Positions 14,481 to 23,739 of a stretch of DNA of 64,000 nt are shown here, piece after piece. The stretch is taken from assembly GCF_020515695.1 (NCBI RefSeq), contig NZ_JAIWJA010000005.1, positions 186,001 to 250,000 of the forward strand. The letters run 5' to 3'. Position numbers and translations under genes: made by a program. Positions within the stretch are counted from its first letter, which is position 1. Every line of letters begins with the position of its first letter. The notes below the pieces were generated by a model. The model made no database searches and was not told the origin of the DNA. It saw nothing but the letters and a program-made list of their open reading frames with translations. Source of the DNA: Pseudomonas sp. MWU16-30317. Lineage in GTDB: Bacteria; Pseudomonadota; Gammaproteobacteria; Pseudomonadales; Pseudomonadaceae.

Positions 14481-16523
14481 CTACTTGATGCGTTGGCCCG
14501 GTTTCGCGCCGCTGTCCGGACTGAGCAGGTAGATTTCGTCGCCACCTGGGCCCGCAGCCAGCACCATGCCTTCAGACATGCCGAAGCGCATTTTGCGCGG
14601 TTTGAGGTTGGCGATCATCATGGTCAGCCGCCCTTCCAGTTCGGCGGGGTTGGGGTAGGCGCTCTTGATGCCGGAGAACACGTTGCGCTGTTGATCGCCG
14701 ATGTCGAGCGTCAGGCGCAGCAGCTTGTCGGCGCCCTCGACGGCTTCGGCCTTGAGGATCAGCGCGACGCGCAGGTCGACGGCGGCAAAGGCGTCAAACT
14801 CGATCTCGGCGGCCAGTGGCTCCTTGAGCAGTTCACCGTTGCCAGCGGCAGGCGCGCCTGTATCGCTCGCGGCCAGGTCTTCCTTGGAGGCGTCGCTCAT
14901 GGCTTGCACCTTGACCGGGTCGATACGGTTCATCAGCGCCTTGAACGGGTTGAGCGGGTGATCGGCCAGCAGAGTGTTGTGGTCGTCCCAGGTCAGCGGC
15001 GCGACGTTGAGGAAAGCTTCGGCGTCGGCGGCCAGGTTCGGCAGCACCGGCTTGAGGAAGATCACCAGTTGACGGAACAGGTTGACGCCCAAGGCGCAGA
15101 TGGCCTGGACTTCATCCTGTTTGCCTTCCTGCTTGGCCAGTGACCACGGCGCCTTTTCGGCGATCCAGGCGTTGGCACGGTCGGCCAGGGCCATGATTTC
15201 GCGCATGGCGCGGGCAAAATCACGGTTCTCATAGGCCTCGCCGATGCTTGGCGCGGCGGCCAGGAACGCGTCGGTCAACTCGGGCGCGGCGTTGCCGGCG
15301 ACCAAGGTGCCGGCATTGCCTTTATGGATGAATCCGGCGCAACGGCTGGCGATGTTGACCACTTTGCCGACCAGGTCGGAGTTGACCTTCTGCACGAAGT
15401 CATCGAGGTTGAGGTCGAGGTCGTCGACGCCGCGGCCCAGTTTGGAGGCGTAGTAGTAACGCAGGTATTCCGGCGCCAGGTGATCCAGGTAGGTGCGGGC
15501 CTTGATGAAGGTGCCGCGCGACTTGGACATCTTCTGGCCGTTGACGGTCAGGTAACCGTGCACGTTGAGTGCGGTCGGCTTGCGATAGCCGGCGCCTTCG
15601 AGCATGGCGGGCCAGAACAGCGCATGGAAGTTGACGATATCCTTGCCGATGAAGTGGTACACCTCGGCAGTCGAGTCCGTGGCCCAGTAGGCGTCGAAGT
15701 CCAGTTCCGGGCGGCGCGCGCAGAGGTTCTTGAAGCTCGCCATGTAGCCGATCGGTGCGTCCAGCCACACGTAGAAATACTTGCCTGGCGCGTCAGGGAT
15801 CTCGAAGCCGAAGTATGGCGCGTCACGGGAGATGTCCCAGTCATGCAGACCGGCGTCCAGCCACTCGGCGAGCTTGTTGGCGACGGCGTCCTGCAGGCTG
15901 CCGCTGCGAGTCCAGGTCTTGAGCATGTCCTGGAAGCTGCTGAGCTTGAAGAAGAAATGTTCCGAGTCCTTGAGCACCGGTGTCGCTCCGGAGATCGCCG
16001 ACTTGGGGTTCTTCAACTCGGTCGGGGCGTAGGTCGCACCGCATTTCTCGCAGTTGTCGCCGTATTGGTCTTCGGTGCCGCACTTGGGGCAGGTGCCCTT
16101 GATGAAGCGGTCGGCCAGGAACATTTTCTTGTCCGGGTCGAAATACTGAGTCACCGAACGAGTGGCAATGTGCCCGGCATCGCGCAGCTTGAGGTAGATC
16201 TGCGACGACAGCTCGCGGTTTTCTTCGGCGTGGGTCGAGTGGAAGTTGTCGAAGTCGACCAGAAAATCCGCGAAGTCGGCGCTGTGCTCGGCCTTGACCT
16301 CGTCGATCAGCTGTTCCGGGGTGATGCCCTGTTTTTCGGCGCGCAGCATGATGGCCGAACCGTGAGCGTCGTCCGCACAGACATAAGTGCACTGATTGCC
16401 AAGGTGCTTCTGGAAACGCACCCACATGTCGGTCTGGATGTACTCGAGCATGTGGCCAAGATGGATGGAACCATTGGCATAGGGCAGGGCGCTGGTGACG
16501 AGAATCTTGCGGGGCTCGGACAT
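14481..16523 (-). CDS. metG: Methionyl-tRNA synthetase
   Basis: A 680-residue class Ia synthetase of the MetG1 type. The HIGH motif is HLGH (21-24) and the KMSKS motif lies near residue 332. The zinc knuckle is CPKCGTEDQYGDNCEKC. A C-terminal EMAPII/Trbp111-like tRNA-binding domain (about 575-680) dimerises the enzyme in E. coli-type proteins. It is divergent from mrp and followed by rnfB 72 bases later on the same strand. Start MSEPRKILVTSALPYANG fits the family. Confidence 0.98.
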   Translation of the reverse strand: MSEPRKILVTSALPYANGSIHLGHMLEYIQTDMWVRFQKHLGNQCTYVCADDAHGSAIMLRAEKQGITPEQLIDEVKAEHSADFADFLVDFDNFHSTHAEENRELSSQIYLKLRDAGHIATRSVTQYFDPDKKMFLADRFIKGTCPKCGTEDQYGDNCEKCGATYAPTELKNPKSAISGATPVLKDSEHFFFKLSSFQDMLKTWTRSGSLQDAVANKLAEWLDAGLHDWDISRDAPYFGFEIPDAPGKYFYVWLDAPIGYMASFKNLCARRPELDFDAYWATDSTAEVYHFIGKDIVNFHALFWPAMLEGAGYRKPTALNVHGYLTVNGQKMSKSRGTFIKARTYLDHLAPEYLRYYYASKLGRGVDDLDLNLDDFVQKVNSDLVGKVVNIASRCAGFIHKGNAGTLVAGNAAPELTDAFLAAAPSIGEAYENRDFARAMREIMALADRANAWIAEKAPWSLAKQEGKQDEVQAICALGVNLFRQLVIFLKPVLPNLAADAEAFLNVAPLTWDDHNTLLADHPLNPFKALMNRIDPVKVQAMSDASKEDLAASDTGAPAAGNGELLKEPLAAEIEFDAFAAVDLRVALILKAEAVEGADKLLRLTLDIGDQQRNVFSGIKSAYPNPAELEGRLTMMIANLKPRKMRFGMSEGMVLAAGPGGDEIYLLSPDSGAKPGQRIK

Positions 16524-16679
16524 GGGGCTCGGCTACTTGAACGGGATCGAAGACCGACCACTATAAAGCCCAAGGCGTTTTTTTTCATCCCCGAGCATTG
16601 CCCGTGTCGCTGTTGATGTGCGGTGATAAGCGCTAGGATAGCCGCCTATTTTACTCAGTCTTTATTTCCGGGAGTGTCC

Positions 16680-17774
16680 ATGAGCGCCGTCAACCGCGCA
16701 GCGGTGGAAGCCGTCCTTCGTCAATACACCGATCCTTACCTGAATCAGGACCCTGTCAGTGCCGGTTGCGTGCGCGCCATCGACATCGACGCAGGCAGAG
16801 TCCGGGTGCAGCTCGAGCTGGGCTATGCCGCCGGTCTGTTCAAGTCTGGCTGGGCGCAGATGCTGCAGCTGGCCATTGAAGGCCTCGACGGCGTGTCATC
16901 GGCGCAGGTCGAGGTCGCGTGCGTGATCGCCGCGCACAAGGCGCAGGCGCAGATACCTGGCATGACCAACGTCAAGAACATTATCGCGGTGGCCTCCGGC
17001 AAGGGCGGCGTCGGCAAGTCGACTACGGCGGCCAACCTGGCATTGGCGCTGGCCCGCGAAGGCGCGCGGGTGGGCATTCTCGATGCGGATATCTATGGCC
17101 CCAGCCAAGGTGTGATGTTCGGTATCGCCGAAGGTACCCGGCCCAAGGTCAAAGACCAGAAGTGGTTCATGCCGATCGAGGCTCACGGCGTCGAGGTGAT
17201 GTCCATGGCCTTTCTGACCGACGACAACACGCCGATGGTCTGGCGCGGGCCGATGGTCTCTGGGGCATTGCTGCAATTGATCACCCAAACGGCCTGGAAT
17301 GACCTGGATTATCTGGTCATCGACATGCCTCCGGGTACTGGTGATATCCAGCTGACCCTGGCGCAGAAGGTGCCCGTCAGTGGCTCGGTGATCGTCACCA
17401 CGCCGCAAGATCTGGCACTGCTGGATGCGAAAAAGGGTGTCGAGATGTTCCGCAAGGTCAACATTCCGGTGCTGGGCGTGGTCGAGAACATGGCCGTGCA
17501 CATCTGCTCGCAATGCGGCCATGCCGAGCATCTGTTCGGTGAAGGCGGTGGCGAGAAGCTGGCCAGCCAGTACGGGGTCGAGCTGCTGGCCTCGCTGCCG
17601 CTGTCGATCTTGATCCGCGAGCAGGCCGACAGCGGCAAGCCCACGGCGATCGCCGAACCGGACAGTCAGATCGCCATGATCTATCAGGAACTGGCTCGTC
17701 AGGTGGGTGCGCGCCTGGTGCTGCAGGCTGCAGCCAGCCCGGCGATGCCGACCATTAGCGTCTCAGACGACTGA
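16680..17774 (+). CDS. apbC: Fe-S cluster carrier ATPase Mrp/ApbC
   Basis: A 364-residue P-loop scaffold that loads [4Fe-4S] clusters onto targets. An N-terminal MIP18/DUF59 domain (about 5-85) precedes the ATPase with the deviant Walker A GKGGVGKST near 107-115. The cluster-bridging CxxC is C276-x-x-C279 (CSQCGH). The ATG at 16680 follows GGGAGTG. Divergence from metG is the usual gammaproteobacterial arrangement. It fits with grxD, bfd and rnfB elsewhere in this window as part of Fe-S handling. Confidence 0.96.
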   Translation: MSAVNRAAVEAVLRQYTDPYLNQDPVSAGCVRAIDIDAGRVRVQLELGYAAGLFKSGWAQMLQLAIEGLDGVSSAQVEVACVIAAHKAQAQIPGMTNVKNIIAVASGKGGVGKSTTAANLALALAREGARVGILDADIYGPSQGVMFGIAEGTRPKVKDQKWFMPIEAHGVEVMSMAFLTDDNTPMVWRGPMVSGALLQLITQTAWNDLDYLVIDMPPGTGDIQLTLAQKVPVSGSVIVTTPQDLALLDAKKGVEMFRKVNIPVLGVVENMAVHICSQCGHAEHLFGEGGGEKLASQYGVELLASLPLSILIREQADSGKPTAIAEPDSQIAMIYQELARQVGARLVLQAAASPAMPTISVSDD

Positions 17775-17793
17775 TGCACTGATCTTTGCGGCC

Positions 17794-17863
17794 CCTCTGC
17801 GTGCAGGCCTTGCTACCACATGTGGGAGCAAGGTTGCGCGTTCGGCCGGGAAGAGGCCGGCAG
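17794..17863. repeat. Inverted REP pair
   Basis: CCTCTGCGTGCAGGCCTTGC...CCACA meets TGTGGGAGCAAGGTTGCGCGT head to head, giving an extended imperfect hairpin downstream of mrp. Confidence 0.6.
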
Positions 17864-17886
17864 CAGCACCACAATCCTGCAGGCAA

Positions 17887-17921
17887 GAAAAAGCCCCGCC
17901 TTTTAAGGGGCGGGGCTCTTT
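17887..17921. terminator. Bidirectional terminator, mrp/csp
   Basis: AAAAAGCCCCGCC-TTTTAAGGG-GCGGGGCTCTTTC: the GC-rich stem AGCCCCGC/GCGGGGCT has an A run on one side and a T-rich run on the other. It serves convergent mrp and the cold-shock gene. Confidence 0.8.
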
Positions 17922-17939
17922 CAAGCTTTAAAGCAGCAG

Positions 17940-18149
17940 TTAGATAACTGTTACTTCTTCAGCTTGCATGCCTTTCTGACCGCGGGTAGCGACGAAAGAG
18001 ACCTGTTGGCCTTCTTTCAGGCTTTTGAAGCCGTCAGATTGGATAGCTTTGAAGTGAACGAACAGGTCGTCACCGGATTGTGGAGTGATGAAGCCGAAGC
18101 CTTTTTCATCGTTGAACCACTTAACGGTACCGGTTTGGCGATTGGACAT
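17940..18149 (-). CDS. Cold-shock domain protein (CspA family)
   Basis: A 69-residue single-domain RNA/DNA-binding protein with RNP1 KGFGFI (16-21) and RNP2 LFVHF (29-33). It opens MSNRQTGTVKWFNDEKG. The ATG at 18149 has a strong AAGGAG ribosome site. It acts as an RNA chaperone. Several paralogues usually exist in Pseudomonas, so the exact symbol cannot be set from this sequence. A roughly 200-base AT-rich leader precedes it, as in cold-induced csp mRNAs. Confidence 0.93.
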   Translation of the reverse strand: MSNRQTGTVKWFNDEKGFGFITPQSGDDLFVHFKAIQSDGFKSLKEGQQVSFVATRGQKGMQAEEVTVI

Positions 18150-18558
18150 GGTGTATCTCCTTGGACAAAGTTAACTGCGGTTCAGGAAATGCCCTGGCCG
18201 AGACTGAGTGCAAAGAGCAGGAAAATTCGTGAAGATGTAAAACATCGTGTAGAGATTCTCAGAGACATAAGCAACACAGTGACGCCACCTTAAACCTTTT
18301 TCGGGGAGGTGCCAATAACCTTTAGCGTGCTTTGCAGTATTTCGTGACATAAGTTTCTTTGGCAGCCCTGCGAGCCGCCAAATGAGCGGCTTTCGGCAGC
18401 ACAGGTGTGGCCAACTGCCACACATGGCGCAGGGCCCAAGCGTCGCAGCGTTCGCCAGCATATGGCGCAGGTCCTTTAACCTGCGAGCCGGGCCCGGTAA
18501 GATGCCGGTCAGATTTTCTTCACCTCGCTATTCACCTCGTTATTCAGGACAGCCCGCC
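18150..18558. promoter_or_regulatory. Long csp 5' leader and dcd promoter region
   Basis: The left 200 bases form the probable long untranslated leader of the csp gene (read leftward); it is richer in A and T than its surroundings and ends in AAGGAG before the start. The right part serves dcd. A near-repeat CACATGGCGCAGG (from 18421) / CATATGGCGCAGG (from 18460) is seen there. No gene is found. Confidence 0.4.
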
Positions 18559-19125
18559 ATGAGCATCAAATCGGACAAGTGGATTCGCCGCATGGCGCAA
18601 GAGCACGGCATGATCGAACCTTTCGTCGAGCGCCAGGTGCGCGGCGAGGGCGCTGATCGCGTCATCTCCTTCGGCGTGTCCAGCTATGGCTACGACGTGC
18701 GTTGCGCCGACGAATTCAAGGTGTTCACCAACATCAACTCGGCCACTGTCGATCCGAAGAACTTCGACGAGAAGAGCTTCGTCGACATCAAGAGCGACGT
18801 CTGCATCATCCCGCCCAACTCCTTCGCGCTGGCCCGTACCGTCGAGTATTTCCGCATTCCGCGCAACGTCCTGACCATCTGCCTGGGCAAGAGCACTTAC
18901 GCCCGTTGCGGCATCATCGTCAACGTCACGCCCCTGGAGCCGGAATGGGAAGGCCACGTGACCCTGGAGTTCTCCAACACCACCACCTTGCCGGCGAAGA
19001 TCTATGCCAACGAAGGGGTGGCGCAGATGCTATTCCTGGAGTCGGACGAGGAATGCGAAGTGTCCTACAAGGACCGCGGCGGCAAGTACCAAGGCCAGCG
19101 TGGCGTCACGCTGCCACGCACCTGA
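18559..19125 (+). CDS. dcd: dCTP deaminase
   Basis: A 188-residue homotrimeric enzyme that deaminates dCTP to dUTP for thymidylate synthesis. It has the family opening MSIKSDKWIRRMA, the nucleotide-binding GKSTYARCG loop near 113-121 and the catalytic glutamate in EPEWEGHVTLEFSN. The ATG at 18559 matches the conserved N-terminus; a longer in-frame extension upstream is non-conserved. It is monocistronic, with a short GC hairpin (CCCCATTCG/CGAGTGGGG, 19190-19213) downstream. Confidence 0.97.
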   Translation: MSIKSDKWIRRMAQEHGMIEPFVERQVRGEGADRVISFGVSSYGYDVRCADEFKVFTNINSATVDPKNFDEKSFVDIKSDVCIIPPNSFALARTVEYFRIPRNVLTICLGKSTYARCGIIVNVTPLEPEWEGHVTLEFSNTTTLPAKIYANEGVAQMLFLESDEECEVSYKDRGGKYQGQRGVTLPRT

Positions 19126-19233
19126 CCCCGCGACGGGCCGACGAAGCGACGGAATTAGTCGCCGAAAACGCACTCTATTGAGCGAACTGCCCCCATTCGT
19201 TGCTGCGAGTGGGGCCATTGCTCAGGAGTGTCT

Positions 19234-19449
19234 ATGAAAATCGACCCGACCATCAGCGCCAAACTGGCCAAACTGCAACCCAACCAGATCGGCATGCTTG
19301 CCTGGTCATTGCTTGCAGATCCCTACGCCCACCTGGCCGGTGGCATACCCGGTCAGCCGGATCCGGACCCCAACCCCGATTTCCCTCAGCCTAGTGAACC
19401 TGGCAGCCCCACCCAGCCGGATGAAGCCCCACCTGCGCCAGTGGCGTGA
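19234..19449 (+). CDS. Proline-rich small conserved protein
   Basis: A 71-residue protein. The first 35 residues look foldable (MKIDPTISAKLAKLQPNQI...), whereas the rest is a Pro/Asp/Gln-rich, probably disordered tail. A clear AGGAG site five bases before the ATG at 19234 supports translation. There is no signal peptide or membrane segment. It sits between dcd and pheC, separated from both by about 100 bases. I do not know its function. Confidence 0.6.
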   Translation: MKIDPTISAKLAKLQPNQIGMLAWSLLADPYAHLAGGIPGQPDPDPNPDFPQPSEPGSPTQPDEAPPAPVA

Positions 19450-19538
19450 TTCATCGGTCTGTCAAAGCACGCCTGTTGTCGGCTAATCTGCTCGGCGCCC
19501 CTTGAGGCGTTCAGATAATCCCGACAACAAGGTCTGCC

Positions 19539-20408
19539 ATGTCTTCGTCTTCTCGATTCAAGCGTACAGCGCGTTTCTGTGCCATTGGCCTATTGCCCCT
19601 TGGCCTGTTGTTTGGCACGCCGGGTTTTGCTGCCGATGCACCCATCTCCGCACCCGCTGCGGTGACCACTCCTGTTGCCAGCAACCATCTGCAACAGATC
19701 ATCGCTCGCGGTACCCTGCGTGTCGGTACTACTGGCGATTACAAGCCCTTCAGTTACCGGAACGGCGACAACGACGGCTTCGTCGGGCTCGATATCGAGA
19801 TCGCCCAGGGGCTGGCCGATTCACTGGGGGTCAAGCTGGAACTGGTGCCCACCACCTGGCCGACGCTCATGGCCGACCTGCAGGCCGATCGTTACGACCT
19901 GGCCCTGAGTGGCGTTTCGGTGAACATGGAGCGCCAGAAGCAGGCGTTCTTCTCCGAGCCTTATCAGCGCGACGGCAAGACCCCGATCACTTTGTGCAAG
20001 AACCAGAGCAAGTTCCAGACCCTGGCGCAGATCGACAAACCCAACGTGCGGGCCATCGTCAATCCGGGCGGCACCAATGAGAAGTTTGCACGTGCGCAAC
20101 TCAAGCAGGCGCAGATCATCGTGCATCAGGACAACGTCACCATCTTCCAGCAGATCGTCGACGGCAAAGCCGACCTGATGATGACCGATGCGGTGGAGAC
20201 GCGCCTGCAACAGAAACTGCATCCTGAGCTGTGCGCCGTGCACCCGGACAAACCGTTCGATTTCTCTGAAAAGGCGGCCTTGTTGCCGCAGGACATCGTG
20301 CTCAAACAGTACGTTGACCAATGGCTGCATCAGGACATCGCCAGCGGTCGTTTCAGCCAGCGATTTCAGCGCTGGCTGGCGTATCCATGGCCGGTGGCCC
20401 GTCACTGA
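19539..20408 (+). CDS. pheC: Periplasmic cyclohexadienyl (arogenate/prephenate) dehydratase
   Basis: A 289-residue secreted protein of the solute-binding-protein fold with a signal peptide (about 1-31, ending GFA). It is close to P. aeruginosa PheC over its length (TLRVGTTGDYKPFSYR, NPGGTNEKFA, HQDNVTIFQQIVDGKADLMM), so I call the enzyme rather than an amino-acid binding protein. PheC converts prephenate to phenylpyruvate or arogenate to phenylalanine in the periplasm. Its 3' end overlaps the convergent pdeM gene by 56 bases. No ABC partner genes are adjacent. Confidence 0.85.
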   Translation: MSSSSRFKRTARFCAIGLLPLGLLFGTPGFAADAPISAPAAVTTPVASNHLQQIIARGTLRVGTTGDYKPFSYRNGDNDGFVGLDIEIAQGLADSLGVKLELVPTTWPTLMADLQADRYDLALSGVSVNMERQKQAFFSEPYQRDGKTPITLCKNQSKFQTLAQIDKPNVRAIVNPGGTNEKFARAQLKQAQIIVHQDNVTIFQQIVDGKADLMMTDAVETRLQQKLHPELCAVHPDKPFDFSEKAALLPQDIVLKQYVDQWLHQDIASGRFSQRFQRWLAYPWPVARH

Positions 20409-21057
20409 TCGGCCAGACCCGCCCGTCGCCGCTGACGAACAGGCGCACCCCGGCTTCGCGCTGCACGGCGTAACCACCGGTAAAGGCGCCGAAGGCCGGC
20501 AGCACGCTGACCTCGGTGCCGATCTGAAAGCACGGCAGGCGCAGGCTCTGGCGGCCTTTGCCGCGTAGCCGATAAACCGGGTGCACGTGCCCTGCCAGCA
20601 CATGCAGGCCGGGGCACGGTGTGGGCTCGTGCTGCAAGGCGAACGGCCCGAGTCGCAATGGCTCGGTCACCACCTCGAAACCGAGCTCGGCGGGCGGATC
20701 GCCGGCGCGCAGATCATGATTGCCGCGTACCAGAATGATCCCCAGCCGTGGATGTCGCACCCGCCATTGCGCCAGCGCCGCCAAGGTGTTGATGGCGTGG
20801 GAGCCTGGGCCGTGAAGAAAGTCGCCCAGAAATACCAACGCCTGGCTGGGGTACTGGGCCAGCAGCTGATCCAGCACCAGCAGATTGCTTTGAGTGGTGC
20901 CATGGGGCACCGGCTGGCCCAGGCGCCGATAGGCTGCGGCCTTGCCAAAATGCGCATCAGCGACCAGCAGGACTTTCTGCTCGGGCCAGTAGGCGGCTTT
21001 CTCTGGCAGCAACCACAGCTCGGTGCCGGCCACACTGATCGGGTGATAGGCCGTCAT
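20353..21057 (-). CDS. pdeM: Ligase-associated DNA-damage-response metallophosphoesterase PdeM
   Basis: A 234-residue calcineurin-like phosphoesterase with all metal-binding blocks: DAHFGK (D34, H36), GDFLHG, GNHD and GHVHP. It belongs to the four-gene ligase-associated set with an Lhr-type helicase, an ATP-dependent ligase and an MBL exonuclease. Its start overlaps the helicase stop by four bases. The biochemical role, probably nuclease or phosphodiesterase, is inferred from the family. The C-terminal 20 residues are encoded opposite the end of pheC. Confidence 0.88.
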   Translation of the reverse strand: MTAYHPISVAGTELWLLPEKAAYWPEQKVLLVADAHFGKAAAYRRLGQPVPHGTTQSNLLVLDQLLAQYPSQALVFLGDFLHGPGSHAINTLAALAQWRVRHPRLGIILVRGNHDLRAGDPPAELGFEVVTEPLRLGPFALQHEPTPCPGLHVLAGHVHPVYRLRGKGRQSLRLPCFQIGTEVSVLPAFGAFTGGYAVQREAGVRLFVSGDGRVWPISDGPPAMDTPASAEIAG

Positions 21058-23546
21058 GCTCCTTCCTCAGGGCCTGCGGCCTGTTCGAGGTCATTGACCA
21101 TGCGCTGGATGCGGTCTGCAAGTTTCTCCGAACTCAGGCTCTCGCGAAAGCGCTCGACCATCAGTGGAAAGGCCAGGGGCGTTGCGCGTTTGATCGAGTG
21201 GATGTCCAGGCGCCGCTGCTGCAGGCGCTGCAAGGTGTGTTCGAGGTGCTGCACGTCGAGTTCCTGGCGCAGTACTTCCTCCTGAGCCTGACCGAGCAGC
21301 AGGTTGCCGGCATCGTATTGCTTGAACACCTCAAAGAACAGCCCGCTGGAGGCTTGCACTTGGCGTGTGCTCTTTTGCGCCCCCGGGTAGCCACCGAACA
21401 CCAAGCCGGAGATCCGCGCGATTTCGCGAAAACGTCGCAATGCCAGCTCACCGGCGTTGAGGCTGGCGAGCACGTCGTGCAGCAGGTTGTCCGGGCTGAG
21501 CCAGTCGCTGGCAAGTGCTTGTGGCCAATCCACGGCTGTGGCGCTGAGCAGCTCCAGGCCATAGTCGTTGACGGCGATCGAGAAGCTTAACGGCTTGCTC
21601 TGGCTCAGGCGCCAGGCCAGCAGGCTGGCCAATCCGAGGTGCACCTGGCGGCCGGCGAAGGGATACAGAAAGAGATGCCAGCCCTCGCGGGACTTGAGGG
21701 TTTCGGCCAGCAGGGTATGGCTAGTCGGCAGCGCCGACCATTGCCCTTGCAGCTCCAGCAACGGCCGCACGGCTTGCAGCGCGGGGCTTTGGTACTCGCC
21801 GCGAGCGGCGGCGTCGAGCTGCGCCACCACCGCATCGGCCAATTCGCTCGACAGCGGCATACGCCCGCCATTCCAGCGAGGCACGGCGGCCTTGCGTGCG
21901 GTCGAGCGCTTGACGTAGGCGGTCATGTTCTCGACCCGTACCAACTCCAGCAGGCGCCCGGCGAACAGAAAGCCATCACCGGGCCGCAGGCGAGCGATGA
22001 AGCCTTCCTCGACGTTGCCCAAGGTGCGACCGCCACCGCCCTTGCTCCAGAATTTCAGCTGCAAGCTGGCATCGCTCACAATGGTGCCGATGCTCATGCG
22101 ATGTCGCCGGGCCAGGCGCGCGTCCGGCACGCGCCAGCGGCCCTCGGCGTCGGGCGCGACCCGTTGGTAGTCCGGGTAGGCGGTCAACGAATGGCCACCG
22201 TGGCGGACGAAGGCCAGGGCCCAGGTCCATTCCTCGTCACTCAGATCGCGGTAGGCCCAGGTGCTGCGCACTTCATCCAGCAGTGCCGGCGGCTCGAAGC
22301 CGCCGCCCAAGGCCATGCTCACCAGGTGTTGAACCAGTACGTCCAGAGGTTTGTGCGGTGGCTTGCGGGCTTCGATATGGCGCGCGGCGACCGCAGCCTG
22401 TGCGGCGGCAGCTTCGACCAGTTCCAGGCTGTGGGTCGGCACCAGGGTCACCCTTGACGGCCGTCCCGGGGTATGGCCAGAGCGCCCGGCGCGCTGCATC
22501 AGGCGCGCGACACCTTTGGCCGAGCCAATCTGCAGTACCCGCTCGACCGGCAGGAAGTCGACCCCCAGGTCCAGGCTGGACGTACACACCACCGCACGTA
22601 ACTGGCCCTCCTTGAGGGCCTGCTCGACCCAGTCGCGGGTTTCACGGGCCAGCGAGCTATGATGCAGGGCAATCAGCCCGGCCCAATCGGGGCGCGCTTC
22701 GAGAAGTGCCTGGTACCAGACTTCGGCCTGGGCGCGGGTGTTGGTGAACACCAGGCAACTGTTGCAGGCCTCGATCTGCGCGGCGACCTGCTTGAGCATC
22801 CGCAGGCCCATGTGACCGGCCCAAGGGAAGCGTTCGATGGTCTCCGGCAGCAGGGTGTCGACCAGCAGGGTCTTGGCCTTTTCGCCCTGCACACTGATGC
22901 CATCGCCGGCCGGCAGCAGCACCTGCTGCGCTTGCAGCTGATTGCCCAGGGTGGCGGAGATCCCCCACACCATCAGCCCAGGCTGCCAGCTGCGCAGGCG
23001 CGCCAAGGCCAGTTGCAGTTGCACGCCGCGCTTGTTGCCAAGCAGTTCGTGCCATTCATCGACCACCACCAGGCGCACGCTGGCAAGCTCGGTGGCAGCG
23101 TTTTCGCGGGTCAGCAACAGGGTCAGGCTTTCCGGGGTGGTCACCAGCGTGCTGGGCAGGCGTCGGCCTTGGCGGGCGCGTTCGCTGCTGCCGGTGTCGC
23201 CGGTGCGCAGGCCGAGGCTCCAGGGGATGTTCAGATCATCGATGGGCCGCTGCAACGCGCGCAGGGTATCGGCGGCCAGCGCGCGCATGGGCGTGATCCA
23301 CAGCACGGTCAGGGGCGCCATCGGCGGTTTGCGTTTGGTTGCCGGCGCCACGGCAGGCGCTGGCGGCGGCGCCAGATGTTGCAACGCGGCGAACCACAGG
23401 GCGTAGGTCTTGCCGGCGCCGGTGCTGGCGTGCAGCAACCCGGATTCACCACGCTTGACCGCGGCCCACACGGCCTTCTGAAACGCGAACGGCTTCCAGC
23501 CGCGGGCGGCGAACCAGTGCTTGGCTATATCGCGAGGGGCTGGCAT
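21054..23546 (-). CDS. Ligase-associated Lhr-type DEXH-box helicase
   Basis: An 830-residue SF2 helicase of the Lhr-core family. Walker A STGAGKT is at 41-47, the DEXH box is DEWH (163-166), SATLGN is motif III and QRAGRSGHTPG is motif VI (about 355-365). These are followed by the winged-helix and beta-barrel domains typical of Lhr. It is thought to work with the cluster's ligase and nucleases in DNA damage repair. It overlaps pdeM by four bases. Upstream, instead of the ligase gene, lies a REP pair and then a complete amino-acid transport operon. Confidence 0.92.
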   Translation of the reverse strand: MPAPRDIAKHWFAARGWKPFAFQKAVWAAVKRGESGLLHASTGAGKTYALWFAALQHLAPPPAPAVAPATKRKPPMAPLTVLWITPMRALAADTLRALQRPIDDLNIPWSLGLRTGDTGSSERARQGRRLPSTLVTTPESLTLLLTRENAATELASVRLVVVDEWHELLGNKRGVQLQLALARLRSWQPGLMVWGISATLGNQLQAQQVLLPAGDGISVQGEKAKTLLVDTLLPETIERFPWAGHMGLRMLKQVAAQIEACNSCLVFTNTRAQAEVWYQALLEARPDWAGLIALHHSSLARETRDWVEQALKEGQLRAVVCTSSLDLGVDFLPVERVLQIGSAKGVARLMQRAGRSGHTPGRPSRVTLVPTHSLELVEAAAAQAAVAARHIEARKPPHKPLDVLVQHLVSMALGGGFEPPALLDEVRSTWAYRDLSDEEWTWALAFVRHGGHSLTAYPDYQRVAPDAEGRWRVPDARLARRHRMSIGTIVSDASLQLKFWSKGGGGRTLGNVEEGFIARLRPGDGFLFAGRLLELVRVENMTAYVKRSTARKAAVPRWNGGRMPLSSELADAVVAQLDAAARGEYQSPALQAVRPLLELQGQWSALPTSHTLLAETLKSREGWHLFLYPFAGRQVHLGLASLLAWRLSQSKPLSFSIAVNDYGLELLSATAVDWPQALASDWLSPDNLLHDVLASLNAGELALRRFREIARISGLVFGGYPGAQKSTRQVQASSGLFFEVFKQYDAGNLLLGQAQEEVLRQELDVQHLEHTLQRLQQRRLDIHSIKRATPLAFPLMVERFRESLSSEKLADRIQRMVNDLEQAAGPEEGA

Positions 23547-23651
23547 GCGCGAGCGGTGAACTCCGGTAGTAGGTAGTTCACAGACTCGCAGGTGGGTGGA
23601 TTAGTTGCCTGGAATTTGCTGGCAACTGCAGATCTTCGTCGATTGTGCCGA

Positions 23652-23720
23652 CCCTTTCGCGTGCAAGCCTTGCTCCCACCGGCCTGCATCTGTGGGAGCA
23701 AGGCTTGCCCGCGAAGGGGC
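23652..23720. repeat. Inverted REP pair
   Basis: CCCTTTCGCGTGCAAGCCTTGCTCCCAC is mirrored by GTGGGAGCAAGGCTTGCCCGCGAAGGGG, with an 18-base centre. It is one of the cleanest REP pairs in the window and lies between the helicase gene and aotP. Confidence 0.8.
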
Positions 23721-23739
23721 CATCATAGGCAACGCATAA

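Noticed and set aside
19539..20408. Amino-acid ABC transporter binding protein as the identity of the secreted protein
   Set aside because: The fold is the same, but close similarity to P. aeruginosa PheC throughout and no ABC partner genes favour cyclohexadienyl dehydratase.
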